Below, piece after piece: positions 34,351-44,459 of a stretch of DNA of 64,000 bases. Within the stretch, counting starts at the first letter, position 1; the number at the start of each line of letters is the position of its first letter. The notes beneath the pieces are model-generated. The model did not search any database, was not told the origin of the DNA, and saw only the letters and a program-made list of their open reading frames with translations. Both the position numbers and the translations under genes were made by a program. The stretch is from Planctomycetaceae bacterium (GTDB taxonomy: Bacteria > Planctomycetota > Planctomycetia > Pirellulales > Pirellulaceae): assembly GCA_016794985.1 (NCBI GenBank), contig JAEUIQ010000019.1, positions 62,001 through 126,000 on the forward strand, given 5' to 3'.

Positions 34351-35346
34351 CTATTTGTACTCTGATTTGCCTGGGATCAACGTGTCCAAGACGGCCAACC
34401 GGTTGCCGTCTGCCGATTGGGCAAAACTTGTACCTGCTTGTTGGATCTCGTCCGCAATTCGATTGAGTTCCGCTTCATTGTTGGTCTTTAAGACGGCTTG
34501 AGAAAAAGACCTCAACGCTTGCTCCAAATGGGGGTCTTGTATTTGATCTTGAATGGACTTTAGTCTCACGGCAACATCGGCGGCTCGCTTGGCCACGGTC
34601 AAACCGTAGGTACCTCGTTCGGTGGCTTTCCCTACGGCACGCGTGCTAAATTCCAGATCTGCAATGAGCCCCGCGACAAACATCACGCGTAAGGCTTCGG
34701 GCGCATTCTCCGCGTTGGTTGTGTTGCCGGTTCTCAAGAAATTGTGGCGGTTGATTCCCTGGGACCAACTGACCATTTCAAACTTTAATGTTCCAGCACC
34801 ATGTCCACCGACGTTTACCAACTTTTCGTTGGGCACGGAATGACATTGCAAACAACTGCGAGCAATCAAGTAGACGTTGGACGGATTCCGCATCCCATGC
34901 GCAATGGACGTTTCCCGGCGTTGTTCTTTGTGAGCGGCCGTTTCTTGATTCTTGAGAACCGTGGGCCCGCCATAATCATTATGCAGTGTGACCCAATCCA
35001 AAGCCGCACCATGGCACGACTCACAAGAAACACCGGCTATTATTTGAACTTTTTCACTGACGGTCTGGCTCGTATAGTGACAATCAAGACAGACGTCGCC
35101 ACGCTTGATGGAACGGAGACCCATCTTCGCGGCGATGGCGTTGGCCTCGGGGCGTCGATGCAAGTCCTCCAAAGTCTTGGCGTGCGGAGTTTGTAGCCAA
35201 GTTCGAACTTCGTTTTCATGGCAAGCGGCACAGCGCATGGGTCCGATCACTTTGGTGGGATCGCATTGCGGTGGCTGGGCCACGGACCATGGCAACCCGA
35301 CCAACAGAAGAACGAACCAAGTGCTAACAAACTTAAGCTTAGGCAT
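34351..35346 (-). CDS. Tetraheme cytochrome c554-like exported protein
   Basis: This 331-residue protein has a signal peptide (KLKFVSTWFVLLLVGLPWS) and four CxxCH sites: CAACH, CLDCH, CESCH and CLQCH, in an arrangement like the cytochrome c554 family (first haem in GPMRCAACHENEVRTWLQTPH). The C-terminal third has no haem site and is helical. ATG 35346 overlaps the end of the reductase gene and has GAGGTGG upstream. It probably carries electrons in the periplasm between the membrane components of this operon. Confidence 0.88.
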   Translation of the reverse strand: MPKLKFVSTWFVLLLVGLPWSVAQPPQCDPTKVIGPMRCAACHENEVRTWLQTPHAKTLEDLHRRPEANAIAAKMGLRSIKRGDVCLDCHYTSQTVSEKVQIIAGVSCESCHGAALDWVTLHNDYGGPTVLKNQETAAHKEQRRETSIAHGMRNPSNVYLIARSCLQCHSVPNEKLVNVGGHGAGTLKFEMVSWSQGINRHNFLRTGNTTNAENAPEALRVMFVAGLIADLEFSTRAVGKATERGTYGLTVAKRAADVAVRLKSIQDQIQDPHLEQALRSFSQAVLKTNNEAELNRIADEIQQAGTSFAQSADGNRLAVLDTLIPGKSEYK

Positions 35347-36667
35347 CGAGAACCACCTCCCCATTGCTACCGCTTTTCAGCTTCGGGATGGCCACGCACG
35401 GTAAACAATGCCCCGCTTCCACATCATGTGGCTGACCGTTCGGGTACATGACTTCACCCCGAAGCAACTTCGTTTGACACGATCCGCATTGACCGGCCCG
35501 ACAACCCGAGCTGATTGGAACCCCGTTGCCGTTGGCAGCGTCCAGCAGAGTCTTGTCTCCGTCATTCCATTCGATCACTTTCTTCGATCGAGCAAAGTGC
35601 ACATTGCATTTGACCCCATTGTCGGTTGTGGCGGGTACCGCCACGGATTGGCTACCGGTGGATGCCCCTTTCACCGTCGCTGGGCCGAACGCTTCAAAGT
35701 GGATCTGATCTTCGGGCACACCCCAACCGATCAACTGCTCGAATAGGCTACTCATGAACGGCCCGGGGCCACACATGTAAAAGTGAAAGTTGGGGCTGGG
35801 CAAAGCTCGTTTGATCAATTCGACCGAAACGCGACCTTGAAAATGAAAGTCTCGACCTTCGACATCACCTTTTTCCGGTTCGGAGTAGCAATTGAGAACA
35901 TTGAAGTTCGAATGCTGTTTCGATAACTCTCGGAGGCGATCCTTAAAAATATGGTCTCCTCCGTGTCTCAGTCCGTAAAACAACAACAAATCTCGGCGGT
36001 CGCCGCGTTGGAGAACGGTTTCAATCATGCTCATCATCGGTGTGATGCCCACGCCGCCCGCCAACAGGATCACCGGTTCCTTTTTGGAAACGTCCAAAAA
36101 GAAATCACCGCCGGGCGCCTTGACCTCGATCGTGTCCCCCACGGACCATTGCCAGTTCACAAAGTGCGACACACCACCTTGAGACAGTGGCTTTCCGTGA
36201 ACGTCTTTTACCGTGATTCGATAGTGTGAAGCAGCCCGCGCCCCGTCGCTGAGCGAGTAACAACGGATGAGTGGCGAAGTCTGATTCGGCAATTCGAATC
36301 TTAATGTCAGGAACTGACCCGGTTTGAACTCGGGCAATTCCAAGCCGTCTTGCGGTACCAAATAGACCGACGTCGCATTCGACGTTTCGCGATGAAGCCG
36401 TTTGACACGAAACTTCCGCCATCCTCGCCATGCCGCCGAGTTTTGAGATTCAACCTCCGATTTCCCAGAATTGTCGACTCCCGAATTCTGGGCCGACTTC
36501 CTTTGGGCCTCCGTGGCCTCAATCTTGGCAATCAGCAATTGTCGCTGCAATTGCCAATACCCTCGCTCTCCCACATGGCGGCGGATATTCGTCGAGGTCC
36601 AGAACAATAGCTGTACGAAACAAAACAGGACGAGCGCGGCGCCAACGATGAAGAAGACCCAATCCAT
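35339..36667 (-). CDS. Membrane-anchored ferredoxin-NAD(P)H reductase-like protein with 2Fe-2S domain
   Basis: The 442-residue protein has an N-terminal membrane helix (about 3-24), a variable linker, an FAD domain (RCYSLSD at about 135, the FAD-binding RxYS motif), an NAD(P)-binding domain (LLAGGVGITPMMSM and YMCGPGPFM) and a C-terminal plant-type ferredoxin domain (CRAGQCGSC then HCLPC). The order FNR-2Fe-2S matches Hcr/phenol-hydroxylase-type reductases. It would feed electrons from NAD(P)H. It is the first gene of the redox operon; its stop overlaps the cytochrome gene. Confidence 0.9.
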   Translation of the reverse strand: MDWVFFIVGAALVLFCFVQLLFWTSTNIRRHVGERGYWQLQRQLLIAKIEATEAQRKSAQNSGVDNSGKSEVESQNSAAWRGWRKFRVKRLHRETSNATSVYLVPQDGLELPEFKPGQFLTLRFELPNQTSPLIRCYSLSDGARAASHYRITVKDVHGKPLSQGGVSHFVNWQWSVGDTIEVKAPGGDFFLDVSKKEPVILLAGGVGITPMMSMIETVLQRGDRRDLLLFYGLRHGGDHIFKDRLRELSKQHSNFNVLNCYSEPEKGDVEGRDFHFQGRVSVELIKRALPSPNFHFYMCGPGPFMSSLFEQLIGWGVPEDQIHFEAFGPATVKGASTGSQSVAVPATTDNGVKCNVHFARSKKVIEWNDGDKTLLDAANGNGVPISSGCRAGQCGSCQTKLLRGEVMYPNGQPHDVEAGHCLPCVAIPKLKSGSNGEVVLDA

Positions 36668-36978
36668 GAGCTTCCGGTCCCATTTGAGTGATTAAAGTTT
36701 AACGAATCGTACGTTCCGTCGAACCCTTCTAATTTCGTCCAAAACGAAGCCGAAAATATCCTCGATCAACCTCCGAAAGGGCGACAACTTTTAAGCTTAA
36801 CGATCATTCCGATTGCGGCGAATTTGCGGACTAGACAAGACAGGCAAAGCAGGGATACCAGGCAAGTACGATTCGGTAAAACGCGTTCACGATGATTTTG
36901 ACCTATCTTTACCAGCGAAGTCTCGCGATTTGGTTCCACGGATGAAATCCTTCCATTATTGCCCGAATCTTAAAGAAC
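36668..36978. other. Divergent promoter region between the redox operon and the cyclase
   Basis: 311 bases separate the two start codons. A perfect 10-bp palindrome TTAAGCTTAA (36791-36800) is seen, but no CRP-type TGTGA-N6-TCACA site. Confidence 0.5.
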
Positions 36979-38835
36979 ATGTTCGAACTAGCGTGGCTCA
37001 GTCCCAATCAACACCTGCAACTTTGTTTGCAACCCGGGAATTACGAACTGACGGGCAAGGCTGGGCCGACGGTTATTGAACCAATTCGATCGGTCGAAGA
37101 CCGAGCCAATTCCGAGGCGAATTCGCGTCGAATCGTGATCGACGACCCCTGGTTAGACTGTCCCCAATTGATGCTGTCCTTGCTGCCTAACGGGTCGATA
37201 AAGATCGAGAATCAAGGACGTCCGATTCTGTTGCCCAGCGGACGCCGAATCAATGCAGGCCAAAGCCAAACCCTGGCCACGCCTTCCCAGTTGGTCATCG
37301 GCAAAACCCGCTTGTCACTTACTCGGCCGATCGCTGACTGGATTTTCGACCAAACCCTGGCAGGTTTGTCACGTGACTTGGACGCCAAGTCCTCCAAACG
37401 AGAAAAGGGGATGAACACGTCACCGGCCGCATCGACGCTGGTGCAATGGTTTGACGCGTTGAACCGATTGCAAGGATCCCAAGTTGGCAGCCAAGCGTTT
37501 TATGATCATGCGGTTCAGTGCACATTCGATCCGGGCGGTTTGGATCTAGGACTCTTACTCAAACTAGAAAACGAAGAATGGCAAATTGTCGCGAGCCACG
37601 TTCCATTTCCGGAATATGGTTTCGCGTTTCGCCGCGAAATTGTCGAGCGAGTCGCGGTCACCGGCAAGTTGTGGTACCACGTTGGCAGCGATGACTTTGA
37701 TGCACTCCAACACCCTGACGCTCAATGGGTGGTCGCCGCCCCGATCATGGATCAGAGCGGCAAAGTGACCTCGGTTTTGTATGCCGTTCGATTTGAAAGC
37801 TCCTTCAACAAGCGTCACGGAATTCGTCCCTTAGAAGCCCACTTCGTTCGCTTGGTCGCCGATACGATTTCTGCCGCTTCGCGACGCATGCAAGCCCAAG
37901 CCGAGGCTGCTCGCGCCCACGTTCTCTTGGAGCAAACTTTTTCGCCGCAGGTTGTACCCTTGTTGGAGCGAGATCCTCAACTGCTTGATTCTCGCGAGAA
38001 CGAAGTCACGATACTGTTCGCAGATTTGCGTGGCTTTTCCACTATGAGTGAAAAGCTTGGAGCGGGGATGACGCACCAACTGCTGGCCGACATTCTGAAC
38101 CGGTGGACCCGCACAATTCAGGCTCGGCAGGGAGTCGTTATTGACTATTACGGCGATGGGTTGGCAGCCTTCTGGAACGCTCCCGTTCCAACTCCGGGCC
38201 ATGCTTGGCTTACGTGTCAAACCGCATGGCAGATGTTGGACGATCTAGAAATCGTGAACGAAAACTGGCGTTCCAAACTCCATTGTCCCTTGCAAGTCGG
38301 CATCGGAATCAACACCGGTAGAGCGCAAGTTGGAAATTCAGGTAGTCAAGGAAAGTTAAAATACGGGCCCCGCGGACACGAAGTCAATTTAGCGAGTCGT
38401 TTGGAAAACGCCACCAAACGGTTCGGCGTCCCGATTCTGATTTCAGAAGCAACCGCCAACCGAGTCGAAGCTCGTTGCCTAACCTTACGTCTATGCCGCA
38501 CGTGGCTTCCCGGAATTGAAAGTAGCCAAAACGTCTTTCAATTGCTCGATCGACATCCCAATCAGGCCCTCGTCACAGCGGCGCAAAACTACGCCGCCGC
38601 TTTGGAAGAATTCGAAGCGGGCCGTTTTGATGAATGTCTGGAGAAAGTCACTCAACGGCTGATCGAAGAAGATGGAGACCGTCGCTTGGACTATCTATTG
38701 GAACAACTGGAATTGGTCATTCCTTCAACAGCGCTGCGACAGCGACACCCACGCCTGCGAACACTTGCGAAATCAAACGACACAGCATCCGGGCCCGTGC
38801 CGTTTCAGGCTTGGCATGCGGTCAGCGGACGTTAG
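36979..38835 (+). CDS. Class III adenylate/guanylate cyclase with FHA-like and GAF-like domains
   Basis: The product has 618 residues. The first about 115 residues look FHA-like (beta-rich, ending IGKTRLSLTRP), residues about 150-305 GAF-like, and about 340-525 the class III cyclase domain. Metal-binding aspartates are Asp349 (ILFADLRGF) and Asp393 (DYYGDGLAAFW); the transition-state Asn470 and Arg474 are in VNLASRLENATK. The usual GD before VN is GHE (YGPRGHEVN), a variant also seen in other bacterial cyclases, so cAMP versus cGMP cannot be called. The last 90 residues are helical. It is divergent from the redox operon, whose second CNB-ferredoxin protein would be the obvious reader of its product. 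Confidence 0.9.
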   Translation: MFELAWLSPNQHLQLCLQPGNYELTGKAGPTVIEPIRSVEDRANSEANSRRIVIDDPWLDCPQLMLSLLPNGSIKIENQGRPILLPSGRRINAGQSQTLATPSQLVIGKTRLSLTRPIADWIFDQTLAGLSRDLDAKSSKREKGMNTSPAASTLVQWFDALNRLQGSQVGSQAFYDHAVQCTFDPGGLDLGLLLKLENEEWQIVASHVPFPEYGFAFRREIVERVAVTGKLWYHVGSDDFDALQHPDAQWVVAAPIMDQSGKVTSVLYAVRFESSFNKRHGIRPLEAHFVRLVADTISAASRRMQAQAEAARAHVLLEQTFSPQVVPLLERDPQLLDSRENEVTILFADLRGFSTMSEKLGAGMTHQLLADILNRWTRTIQARQGVVIDYYGDGLAAFWNAPVPTPGHAWLTCQTAWQMLDDLEIVNENWRSKLHCPLQVGIGINTGRAQVGNSGSQGKLKYGPRGHEVNLASRLENATKRFGVPILISEATANRVEARCLTLRLCRTWLPGIESSQNVFQLLDRHPNQALVTAAQNYAAALEEFEAGRFDECLEKVTQRLIEEDGDRRLDYLLEQLELVIPSTALRQRHPRLRTLAKSNDTASGPVPFQAWHAVSGR

Positions 38836-38839
38836 CAGT

Positions 38840-40762
38840 TCACTTCCGCGAGTAGCGAAACAACGAGGGCGTTAACGAGTTGTTGTCGGAAACTTGCGGA
38901 GCTTTCGGAGGCGTTGCTTCGGCTGGCGGTTGTGGAAACTCGGCAGGAGCTGGTTCGCGTTTGTCGCCTGTCTCGACCGGCGGATCCAAGCGAAATTGTT
39001 GTTCGGCGGGCTCGGCACCGTTCGAATAACGACCATTTTCCCCGGATGGTGACAGGGTTGCCGGATATTGAACCTCGGCGGCGATCCGCCCCAGTGGCCC
39101 GATCGAGCCGAATCGCTCTTCCACGAACGTGATCCCGTGGGTTTCCAGAATCGTACCCGTATCTCGTTCCAAGGCGGCCAGTTCGGCGTTGTAGCGCACC
39201 AAAGCTTGGGCTTCGTTAGATACCGAATTGCCCCAGTCGACCACCGCTTGCAAGACCACAATAAACGGCTCCAATCCTTCGTCGAAGTTCGTTCGTTGCA
39301 CGCGAAGATTTTCGGTCGCCGCTTCTCGAACTTGTTTGAACCGTTCGTATTGGGCGAAAAACAATTCTAGGTTTCGCACGCGAATGGCCAGGTCGTGAGC
39401 GGCTTGATGTAAACCTTGTTGCAAGTTGACTTGGTCACGCTGGATCAGCAACTCTTGTTGGCGCAAGCCGGCACGTGCGGCCCGCAAACCTAGTGGCACC
39501 GAGAAATTCACGCCCAGCGACCAGTCATCAAACCCGGTTCCGCGAACGTCGGATCCGTTCGGCATGGTGCCTTCCAAGCCATTCCAGCGATACAGCGCTA
39601 CCGCGTCCAATTGAGGCAAAGCATCATTGTTGCGAATCAACATTCGCTGTTGGTCGGCCTCCAAAATCAACTTCAGCTCGATGATGTCCGGACGGTATTG
39701 TTCGGCCAACGCCAGTAGTTCATTCCAATCCCAAGTGATTTTTTGATCAACCAACGGTGTAGTGGGAATGATTCGATCGTTATCAAATGGACTCAAGCCC
39801 AATACGTTTCGCAAGGCCGATTCACGCTGCAACAGATTGCCTTCCGCTACCAAGACGTTGGCCCGAAAGTTTTCCAAGGCCACGCGTTGCTGCAGCAGCG
39901 GGCTAAAACTCTGGACGCCCACATCCAACTTGTCACCGGCCTCTTGCACGGCAAACTCCAACTGTCGCACCTGTTGTTCGCGGGCCCACAGTTCCGTTCT
40001 CGCCAAGACCAAGTCCCAGTAGCCCTGAATAATACTCTGGACGTGCGTCTGCACCGCATCCTTGAACTGAAAATAGGAGCGTTCCGTATCCAATTGGGCA
40101 ATCACAATCGGAGCCTGATTTACCGCAACCCCAGCCCCTTGAAGCAGCGGTTGACTCAATTGGATCGCGGCGTTGGATTGCAGTTGTGGATTAAGTGGCA
40201 AAGTAAGGCCCGGAAAACGATTGTTCCCGCCGATCACGCCAAAGTCGATCACGCCACCCGTCAACGAACGCTTCGACAGATTCATGTTGAAGTTGTTGCG
40301 ATCGTTTTCCGTACCCACGATCAAAGTCTGATTCGGGTCCCCAGGATCAGGAATCGCCCCAGGACTATTGCCATTGAGAAAACTGTTGTTGACCGACAGA
40401 TTGGGATCAAACGCGCCACGGGCCGAATCGATGCCGGTGTTATTGATTCCAACATCATAGATGGTTCGACCCGACGAGGAAGCGCTCACCCCAGAGAGAA
40501 CGCGAACCGCGTTCATATTGCCCAAACTTTGATTCAACAGCTCCGACAACGACAGCGGAACTGCCTGTGCGTCCCATTGCGGAGAAACCACGGTCGCAGG
40601 TGCCGGCGTACGGGGGATCCCAGCCGGTCGCAATTGCTCCGGAGATCGAACCGTCAGGGCCCGCTGCTCGGGCATGATTCCCCAGCGAATCTCCTGTGCC
40701 TGCGCCGTTGCCAAACAGCCGAGGCACCACAAAATACCGAACGGGAGGTAGCGATTGCTCAT
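38840..40762 (-). CDS. TolC-family outer-membrane efflux protein
   Basis: This 640-residue protein has a signal peptide (LPFGILWCLGCLATAQAQ) and the two long helical repeats of TolC-like channels, for example NAAIQLSQPLLQGAGVAVNQ and DDWSLGVNFSVPLGLRAARA. It is longer than E. coli TolC because of an N-terminal extension and a Pro-rich tail. It is the last gene of a MacA-MacB-ATPase-TolC series on the same strand and would supply the outer-membrane exit. It converges with the cyclase gene, the ends lying only four bases apart. Confidence 0.88.
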   Translation of the reverse strand: MSNRYLPFGILWCLGCLATAQAQEIRWGIMPEQRALTVRSPEQLRPAGIPRTPAPATVVSPQWDAQAVPLSLSELLNQSLGNMNAVRVLSGVSASSSGRTIYDVGINNTGIDSARGAFDPNLSVNNSFLNGNSPGAIPDPGDPNQTLIVGTENDRNNFNMNLSKRSLTGGVIDFGVIGGNNRFPGLTLPLNPQLQSNAAIQLSQPLLQGAGVAVNQAPIVIAQLDTERSYFQFKDAVQTHVQSIIQGYWDLVLARTELWAREQQVRQLEFAVQEAGDKLDVGVQSFSPLLQQRVALENFRANVLVAEGNLLQRESALRNVLGLSPFDNDRIIPTTPLVDQKITWDWNELLALAEQYRPDIIELKLILEADQQRMLIRNNDALPQLDAVALYRWNGLEGTMPNGSDVRGTGFDDWSLGVNFSVPLGLRAARAGLRQQELLIQRDQVNLQQGLHQAAHDLAIRVRNLELFFAQYERFKQVREAATENLRVQRTNFDEGLEPFIVVLQAVVDWGNSVSNEAQALVRYNAELAALERDTGTILETHGITFVEERFGSIGPLGRIAAEVQYPATLSPSGENGRYSNGAEPAEQQFRLDPPVETGDKREPAPAEFPQPPAEATPPKAPQVSDNNSLTPSLFRYSRK

Positions 40763-40890
40763 GTTGTGAGCTATCGAACGAATTTAGCCGATAATCTAGC
40801 CCTAACGGTTGTTTAGGGCGGTCCCCACCAAAACTCGGTCCGGTTGTACCGACAGTAACGAATAAATCTGGTCGCGGCGAGGTGGCAGGC

Positions 40891-41619
40891 CTACTCGGCA
40901 GGCTCCTGATGCAATTCTCGCATCGCGACCTGGAAGTCAGACGTGTCGGCGACAACGGAACCGTCACGCAAAACGATCATTCGGTTGGCATTTTTCGCGA
41001 CGGTCGGATCATGGGTCACCAAAATGACAGTGATGCCTTGCTGTTCGTTTAGCTCGCGAAACAGGGCAATAACCTCGCGACTCGTCTTCGAATCCAAGTT
41101 GCCCGTGGGTTCGTCACCCATCAAGATGGAGGGACTGGTCGCCAAGGCTCGGGCAATCGCCACGCGTTGCTGCTGACCTCCCGAAAGTTGACTGGAATGG
41201 TGATAAAGTCGATCGCCCAACCCAACCTTTCGCAACATTTCCACCGCAATTCCGCGTCGTTCTTTGCTGCTCAGACCCCGACGATACAACAAGGGCAACT
41301 CGACATTCTCAACGGCCGACGTCCGGTTTAGCAAATTAAAGTTTTGAAACACAAATCCCAATTGCCGATTGCGAATCTTGGCCCGCTCGTCCCGCGACAT
41401 CGTTGCGATTTCTTCGCCATCCAAGCGATAGCTCCCCGAAGAGGGCCGATCCAGGCATCCCAACGTGTTCATCAACGTCGATTTTCCCGATCCGCTCGGG
41501 CCGATCAATGCGACGAATTCGCCACGATCAATATCAAGCGACACTTTGCGAAGCGCATACACGGGGTGGTCGCCCAATTCATAAACACGTTGCACTTCGC
41601 GTAATTCAATCAAGGCCAT
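40891..41619 (-). CDS. MacB-type ABC exporter ATPase
   Basis: The 242-residue ATPase has Walker A GPSGSGKST, Q-loop FVFQNFNLL, ABC signature LSGGQQQR and Walker B ILMGDEPTGNLD, which fit the LolD/MacB class. The start at ATG 41617-41619 (MALIELREV) is where homology begins; the frame is open further upstream. In E. coli MacB the ATPase and permease are one chain, whereas here the permease is a separate upstream gene. Confidence 0.93.
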   Translation of the reverse strand: MALIELREVQRVYELGDHPVYALRKVSLDIDRGEFVALIGPSGSGKSTLMNTLGCLDRPSSGSYRLDGEEIATMSRDERAKIRNRQLGFVFQNFNLLNRTSAVENVELPLLYRRGLSSKERRGIAVEMLRKVGLGDRLYHHSSQLSGGQQQRVAIARALATSPSILMGDEPTGNLDSKTSREVIALFRELNEQQGITVILVTHDPTVAKNANRMIVLRDGSVVADTSDFQVAMRELHQEPAE

Positions 41620-41654
41620 AAGTAGTTTCTGAACATTACCTTGGAACGCGATTC

Positions 41655-42896
41655 TTACTCGTAACGCAACGCTTCGATGGGGTCCATCCGACTGGCACGC
41701 CGCGCCGGATAGTAACCAAAAAATACGCCCACACCACCAGCAAACAACAACGCGATCACCGCCGCTTGCACGGAAATCACTATGGGCCAATCTTGCCCTG
41801 GGTTGAAATAGTTAATCAACAGTGTCGCGCCAACCGAAGCCGTCGTCCCAAGTGTGACTCCGATGGCACCACCAATTAGACTCAACACAATGGCTTCGAC
41901 CAAAAACTGATTGAGTATATCTCGACCGCTGGCACCAATCGCCATCCGAATTCCAATCTCTTTGGTCCGCTCGGTCACCGAGACAAGCATGATGTTCATG
42001 ATGCCGACCCCACCTACCAACAACGAAATACCCGCGATCGCCGACAACATCAGCGTCAGCACCCCAGTCACTATGCCAAAGGTTTGTGCGATCTCTGTCG
42101 TATCTTGGACCCGGAAGTCTTTGGACTTGCCCGGCTCGATCCGATGCCTCTCGAACAATAACTGATCGATTTGCTTGGTGGCTTCGTTCATGCGCGTCGG
42201 AGAAACGGCTGAAACCAGGATCGCGTTGACATTGTCGAAACTCGATCCCTGCAAGCGTTTGCGGACCGTGGTGTATGGCATCAACACGATGTTGTCGCGG
42301 TCGTTGCCGACCATGTCGACGCCCTTCTTCTCTAGAACACCCACCACACGAAACGGCACGTTCTTGACCCGAATGACTTGGTCGATCGGATTCGCCGTTT
42401 GAAACAACTTCGTGACCACCGTATGCCCAATCACGCAAACCTTAGCCCCCGACTTGATATCGTCTTCCGTGAAAAAGTCCCCGGCGGCCATCGCCCAATT
42501 TCGTACCAGAAGATAATCGGCACCGACCCCAGATAATTCGTTGGCGTTCCAGTTCGTGTTCCCGTAAATCAGTTGTCCTTGCGCTCCCACCAGCGGAGTC
42601 GAAGCCAAGACCGCATCGCATTGATTGGCGATCTCCCGACTATCGGCCGCTGTCAATGTAACCGTCAAGGACTGCCGAACCCCTCCCCGTTGTTGCGATT
42701 CAGGAAACACCACGATCACATTTGTTCCCAACGCCATGAATTGGTTTTGCACCAACGCGCTGGCGCTTTGGCCAATCGAGACCATCGTCGTCACCGCTGC
42801 AATTCCAATTACGACTCCCAACACGGTTAGGCCTGCCCGCATCTTGTTCTTGCGCAGGGCCCGAATCGCGACTCGAAATGTATCCCAGATCGTCAT
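41655..42896 (-). CDS. MacB-type ABC exporter permease
   Basis: This 413-residue permease has one N-terminal helix (LTVLGVVIGIAAVTTMVSIG), a periplasmic MacB-PCD domain and three C-terminal helices including the FtsX-type segment ISLLVGGVGIMNIMLVSVTE. It partners the ATPase 35 bases downstream and the adaptor upstream. In tripartite MacAB-TolC pumps such permeases act by mechanotransmission to export peptides, toxins or macrolides; the substrate here is unknown. Confidence 0.93.
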   Translation of the reverse strand: MTIWDTFRVAIRALRKNKMRAGLTVLGVVIGIAAVTTMVSIGQSASALVQNQFMALGTNVIVVFPESQQRGGVRQSLTVTLTAADSREIANQCDAVLASTPLVGAQGQLIYGNTNWNANELSGVGADYLLVRNWAMAAGDFFTEDDIKSGAKVCVIGHTVVTKLFQTANPIDQVIRVKNVPFRVVGVLEKKGVDMVGNDRDNIVLMPYTTVRKRLQGSSFDNVNAILVSAVSPTRMNEATKQIDQLLFERHRIEPGKSKDFRVQDTTEIAQTFGIVTGVLTLMLSAIAGISLLVGGVGIMNIMLVSVTERTKEIGIRMAIGASGRDILNQFLVEAIVLSLIGGAIGVTLGTTASVGATLLINYFNPGQDWPIVISVQAAVIALLFAGGVGVFFGYYPARRASRMDPIEALRYE

Positions 42897-42902
42897 CGGT
42901 AA

Positions 42903-44204
42903 TTACTTTTTCACTCCGGTGACCAATTCCATGCCCTCGGTAACTTCGCCAGATTCCACGACGGTGTAACGACTATCGGAGAAGCCAATCTTGACTTCAA
43001 TTGCTTGCAACTGATTGTCTTTCACGATCCAGACATGCCGAACATTAGAAGTTTTGACCTTATCGGCCCCGTCCGTCGCTACTTCATCGGCGTTGCCCGC
43101 GGCCTCATCACCCACTTTCTCTTCGGCCTCGACCACCGCTTCGGATTCCCCTTTGGCATCCCGATTCCATTGGGATCCATCCAGCAACTTGCGGTCGGCT
43201 TCGCGAACCAAGGCAATGTTCTCAGGATAATAACGCAAGGCCGTGTTCGGGATCTGCAAAACATTCTCGACGCTTGATACTTCAAAGCTCAACTGTGCCG
43301 TCATGCTGGGCAACAATTTCAGTTCGGGATTCTCCGTCGCGACAACGACCGGATACGTGATCACATTCTGCAACTCGGTCGCCTCGTAGCGAATTTGCTC
43401 GATGCGACCCACAAATTTATCACCTGGGTACGCATCCACGGTAAATGAAACTGGAAGTTGTTCGTCGTAGGCCCGCCGAATCAGCCCAATGTCCGATTCA
43501 TCCACTGTGGCAAAGACATGCAGCTTTTTGCGTAAATCGGGCGCAACGACAAATAGTTCAGGAGTTTGAAACTGGGATGCCAGCGTCTGCCCGGGATCAA
43601 TCTTTCTGGCCAGAACAACGCCATTGACCGGCGAACGTATGTCGCAATAGTTCAAGTTGGTCTGCGAGTTATTCAATTGCGCCTGCGCCTGCAAGATCGA
43701 AGCCTTGGCTACTTTCAACAATGCTTCTTGCGCAGCAAACTCCGCCTTGAGCCCATCCAATTCTCGATCCGAAAGATAGCGTTCATCCTTCTCCCGAAGC
43801 CGAAGCCCACGCTCAAGGTTGTTCTTGGCCAACAAGAGCTGCGCTTCGACGCGCACGACCTCTGCTTCACGCGTCGTCAATGAAGCTTGATCACGGTCCA
43901 CCGCAGCTTGATACAACAAGGGGTCAACCTTGGCCAATAACTGCCCTTCCGTAACCTCATCATTAAAGTCCACGTGCAATTCAACAATCGGTCCCGAAAC
44001 AAACGCACCGATCGACACTTTCAGAACTGGTTCGATCTTGCCCGTGGAATTGATAATCCGCTTGGCATCGCCGCGAATCACTTTTGCTGTTTCCCAAGTC
44101 GGCTTATTCCGCTCACGGAAATAAGTCATCGCTGGTTGGTACGTGGCCCACCCCAAACCGACGATCACCAACAGGATCACGACCGTCTTGACTAAAAAAC
44201 TCAT
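42903..44204 (-). CDS. MacA-like periplasmic adaptor (HlyD family)
   Basis: This 433-residue protein has an N-terminal helix anchor (VKTVVILLVIVGLGW), a lipoyl half-motif, a coiled-coil hairpin (about 100-175) and a beta-barrel region, as in RND/MacA adaptors. LNYCDIRSPVNGVVLARKIDPG marks the second lipoyl half. A charged, low-complexity insert (about 355-385, rich in Glu/Asp/Ala) precedes the final segment and is unusual. It is the first gene of the exporter operon (six bases before the permease). Confidence 0.9.
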   Translation of the reverse strand: MSFLVKTVVILLVIVGLGWATYQPAMTYFRERNKPTWETAKVIRGDAKRIINSTGKIEPVLKVSIGAFVSGPIVELHVDFNDEVTEGQLLAKVDPLLYQAAVDRDQASLTTREAEVVRVEAQLLLAKNNLERGLRLREKDERYLSDRELDGLKAEFAAQEALLKVAKASILQAQAQLNNSQTNLNYCDIRSPVNGVVLARKIDPGQTLASQFQTPELFVVAPDLRKKLHVFATVDESDIGLIRRAYDEQLPVSFTVDAYPGDKFVGRIEQIRYEATELQNVITYPVVVATENPELKLLPSMTAQLSFEVSSVENVLQIPNTALRYYPENIALVREADRKLLDGSQWNRDAKGESEAVVEAEEKVGDEAAGNADEVATDGADKVKTSNVRHVWIVKDNQLQAIEVKIGFSDSRYTVVESGEVTEGMELVTGVKK

Positions 44205-44459
44205 GTATTGCTCACCAATGACCCAAAATCGACGTTGACGGCCAAAAACAACTCAGAGACGAAATCCCCGGAAAATGCTTCTTGGTAACCTGCAGCCACG
44301 TCGCTCCGTACCCAGAAAAATCCGGCGAAGTTCCCAAAATTGAACCAATCAATTTCCAATCCAACCGGAACATTCTAGTTGCCAGTCCAGGTCCGGCAAT
44401 TGCTCAGTAACCGAATGAAACACTACGTAAAACCACGGAATCCTTCAAGAATTTTACGA

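Noticed and set aside
36668..36978. CRP binding site between the cyclase and the redox operon
   Set aside because: No TGTGA-N6-TCACA-like sequence was found.
39743..40816. Long plus-strand frame opposite the TolC-like gene
   Set aside because: It is an antisense shadow of a well-supported gene.
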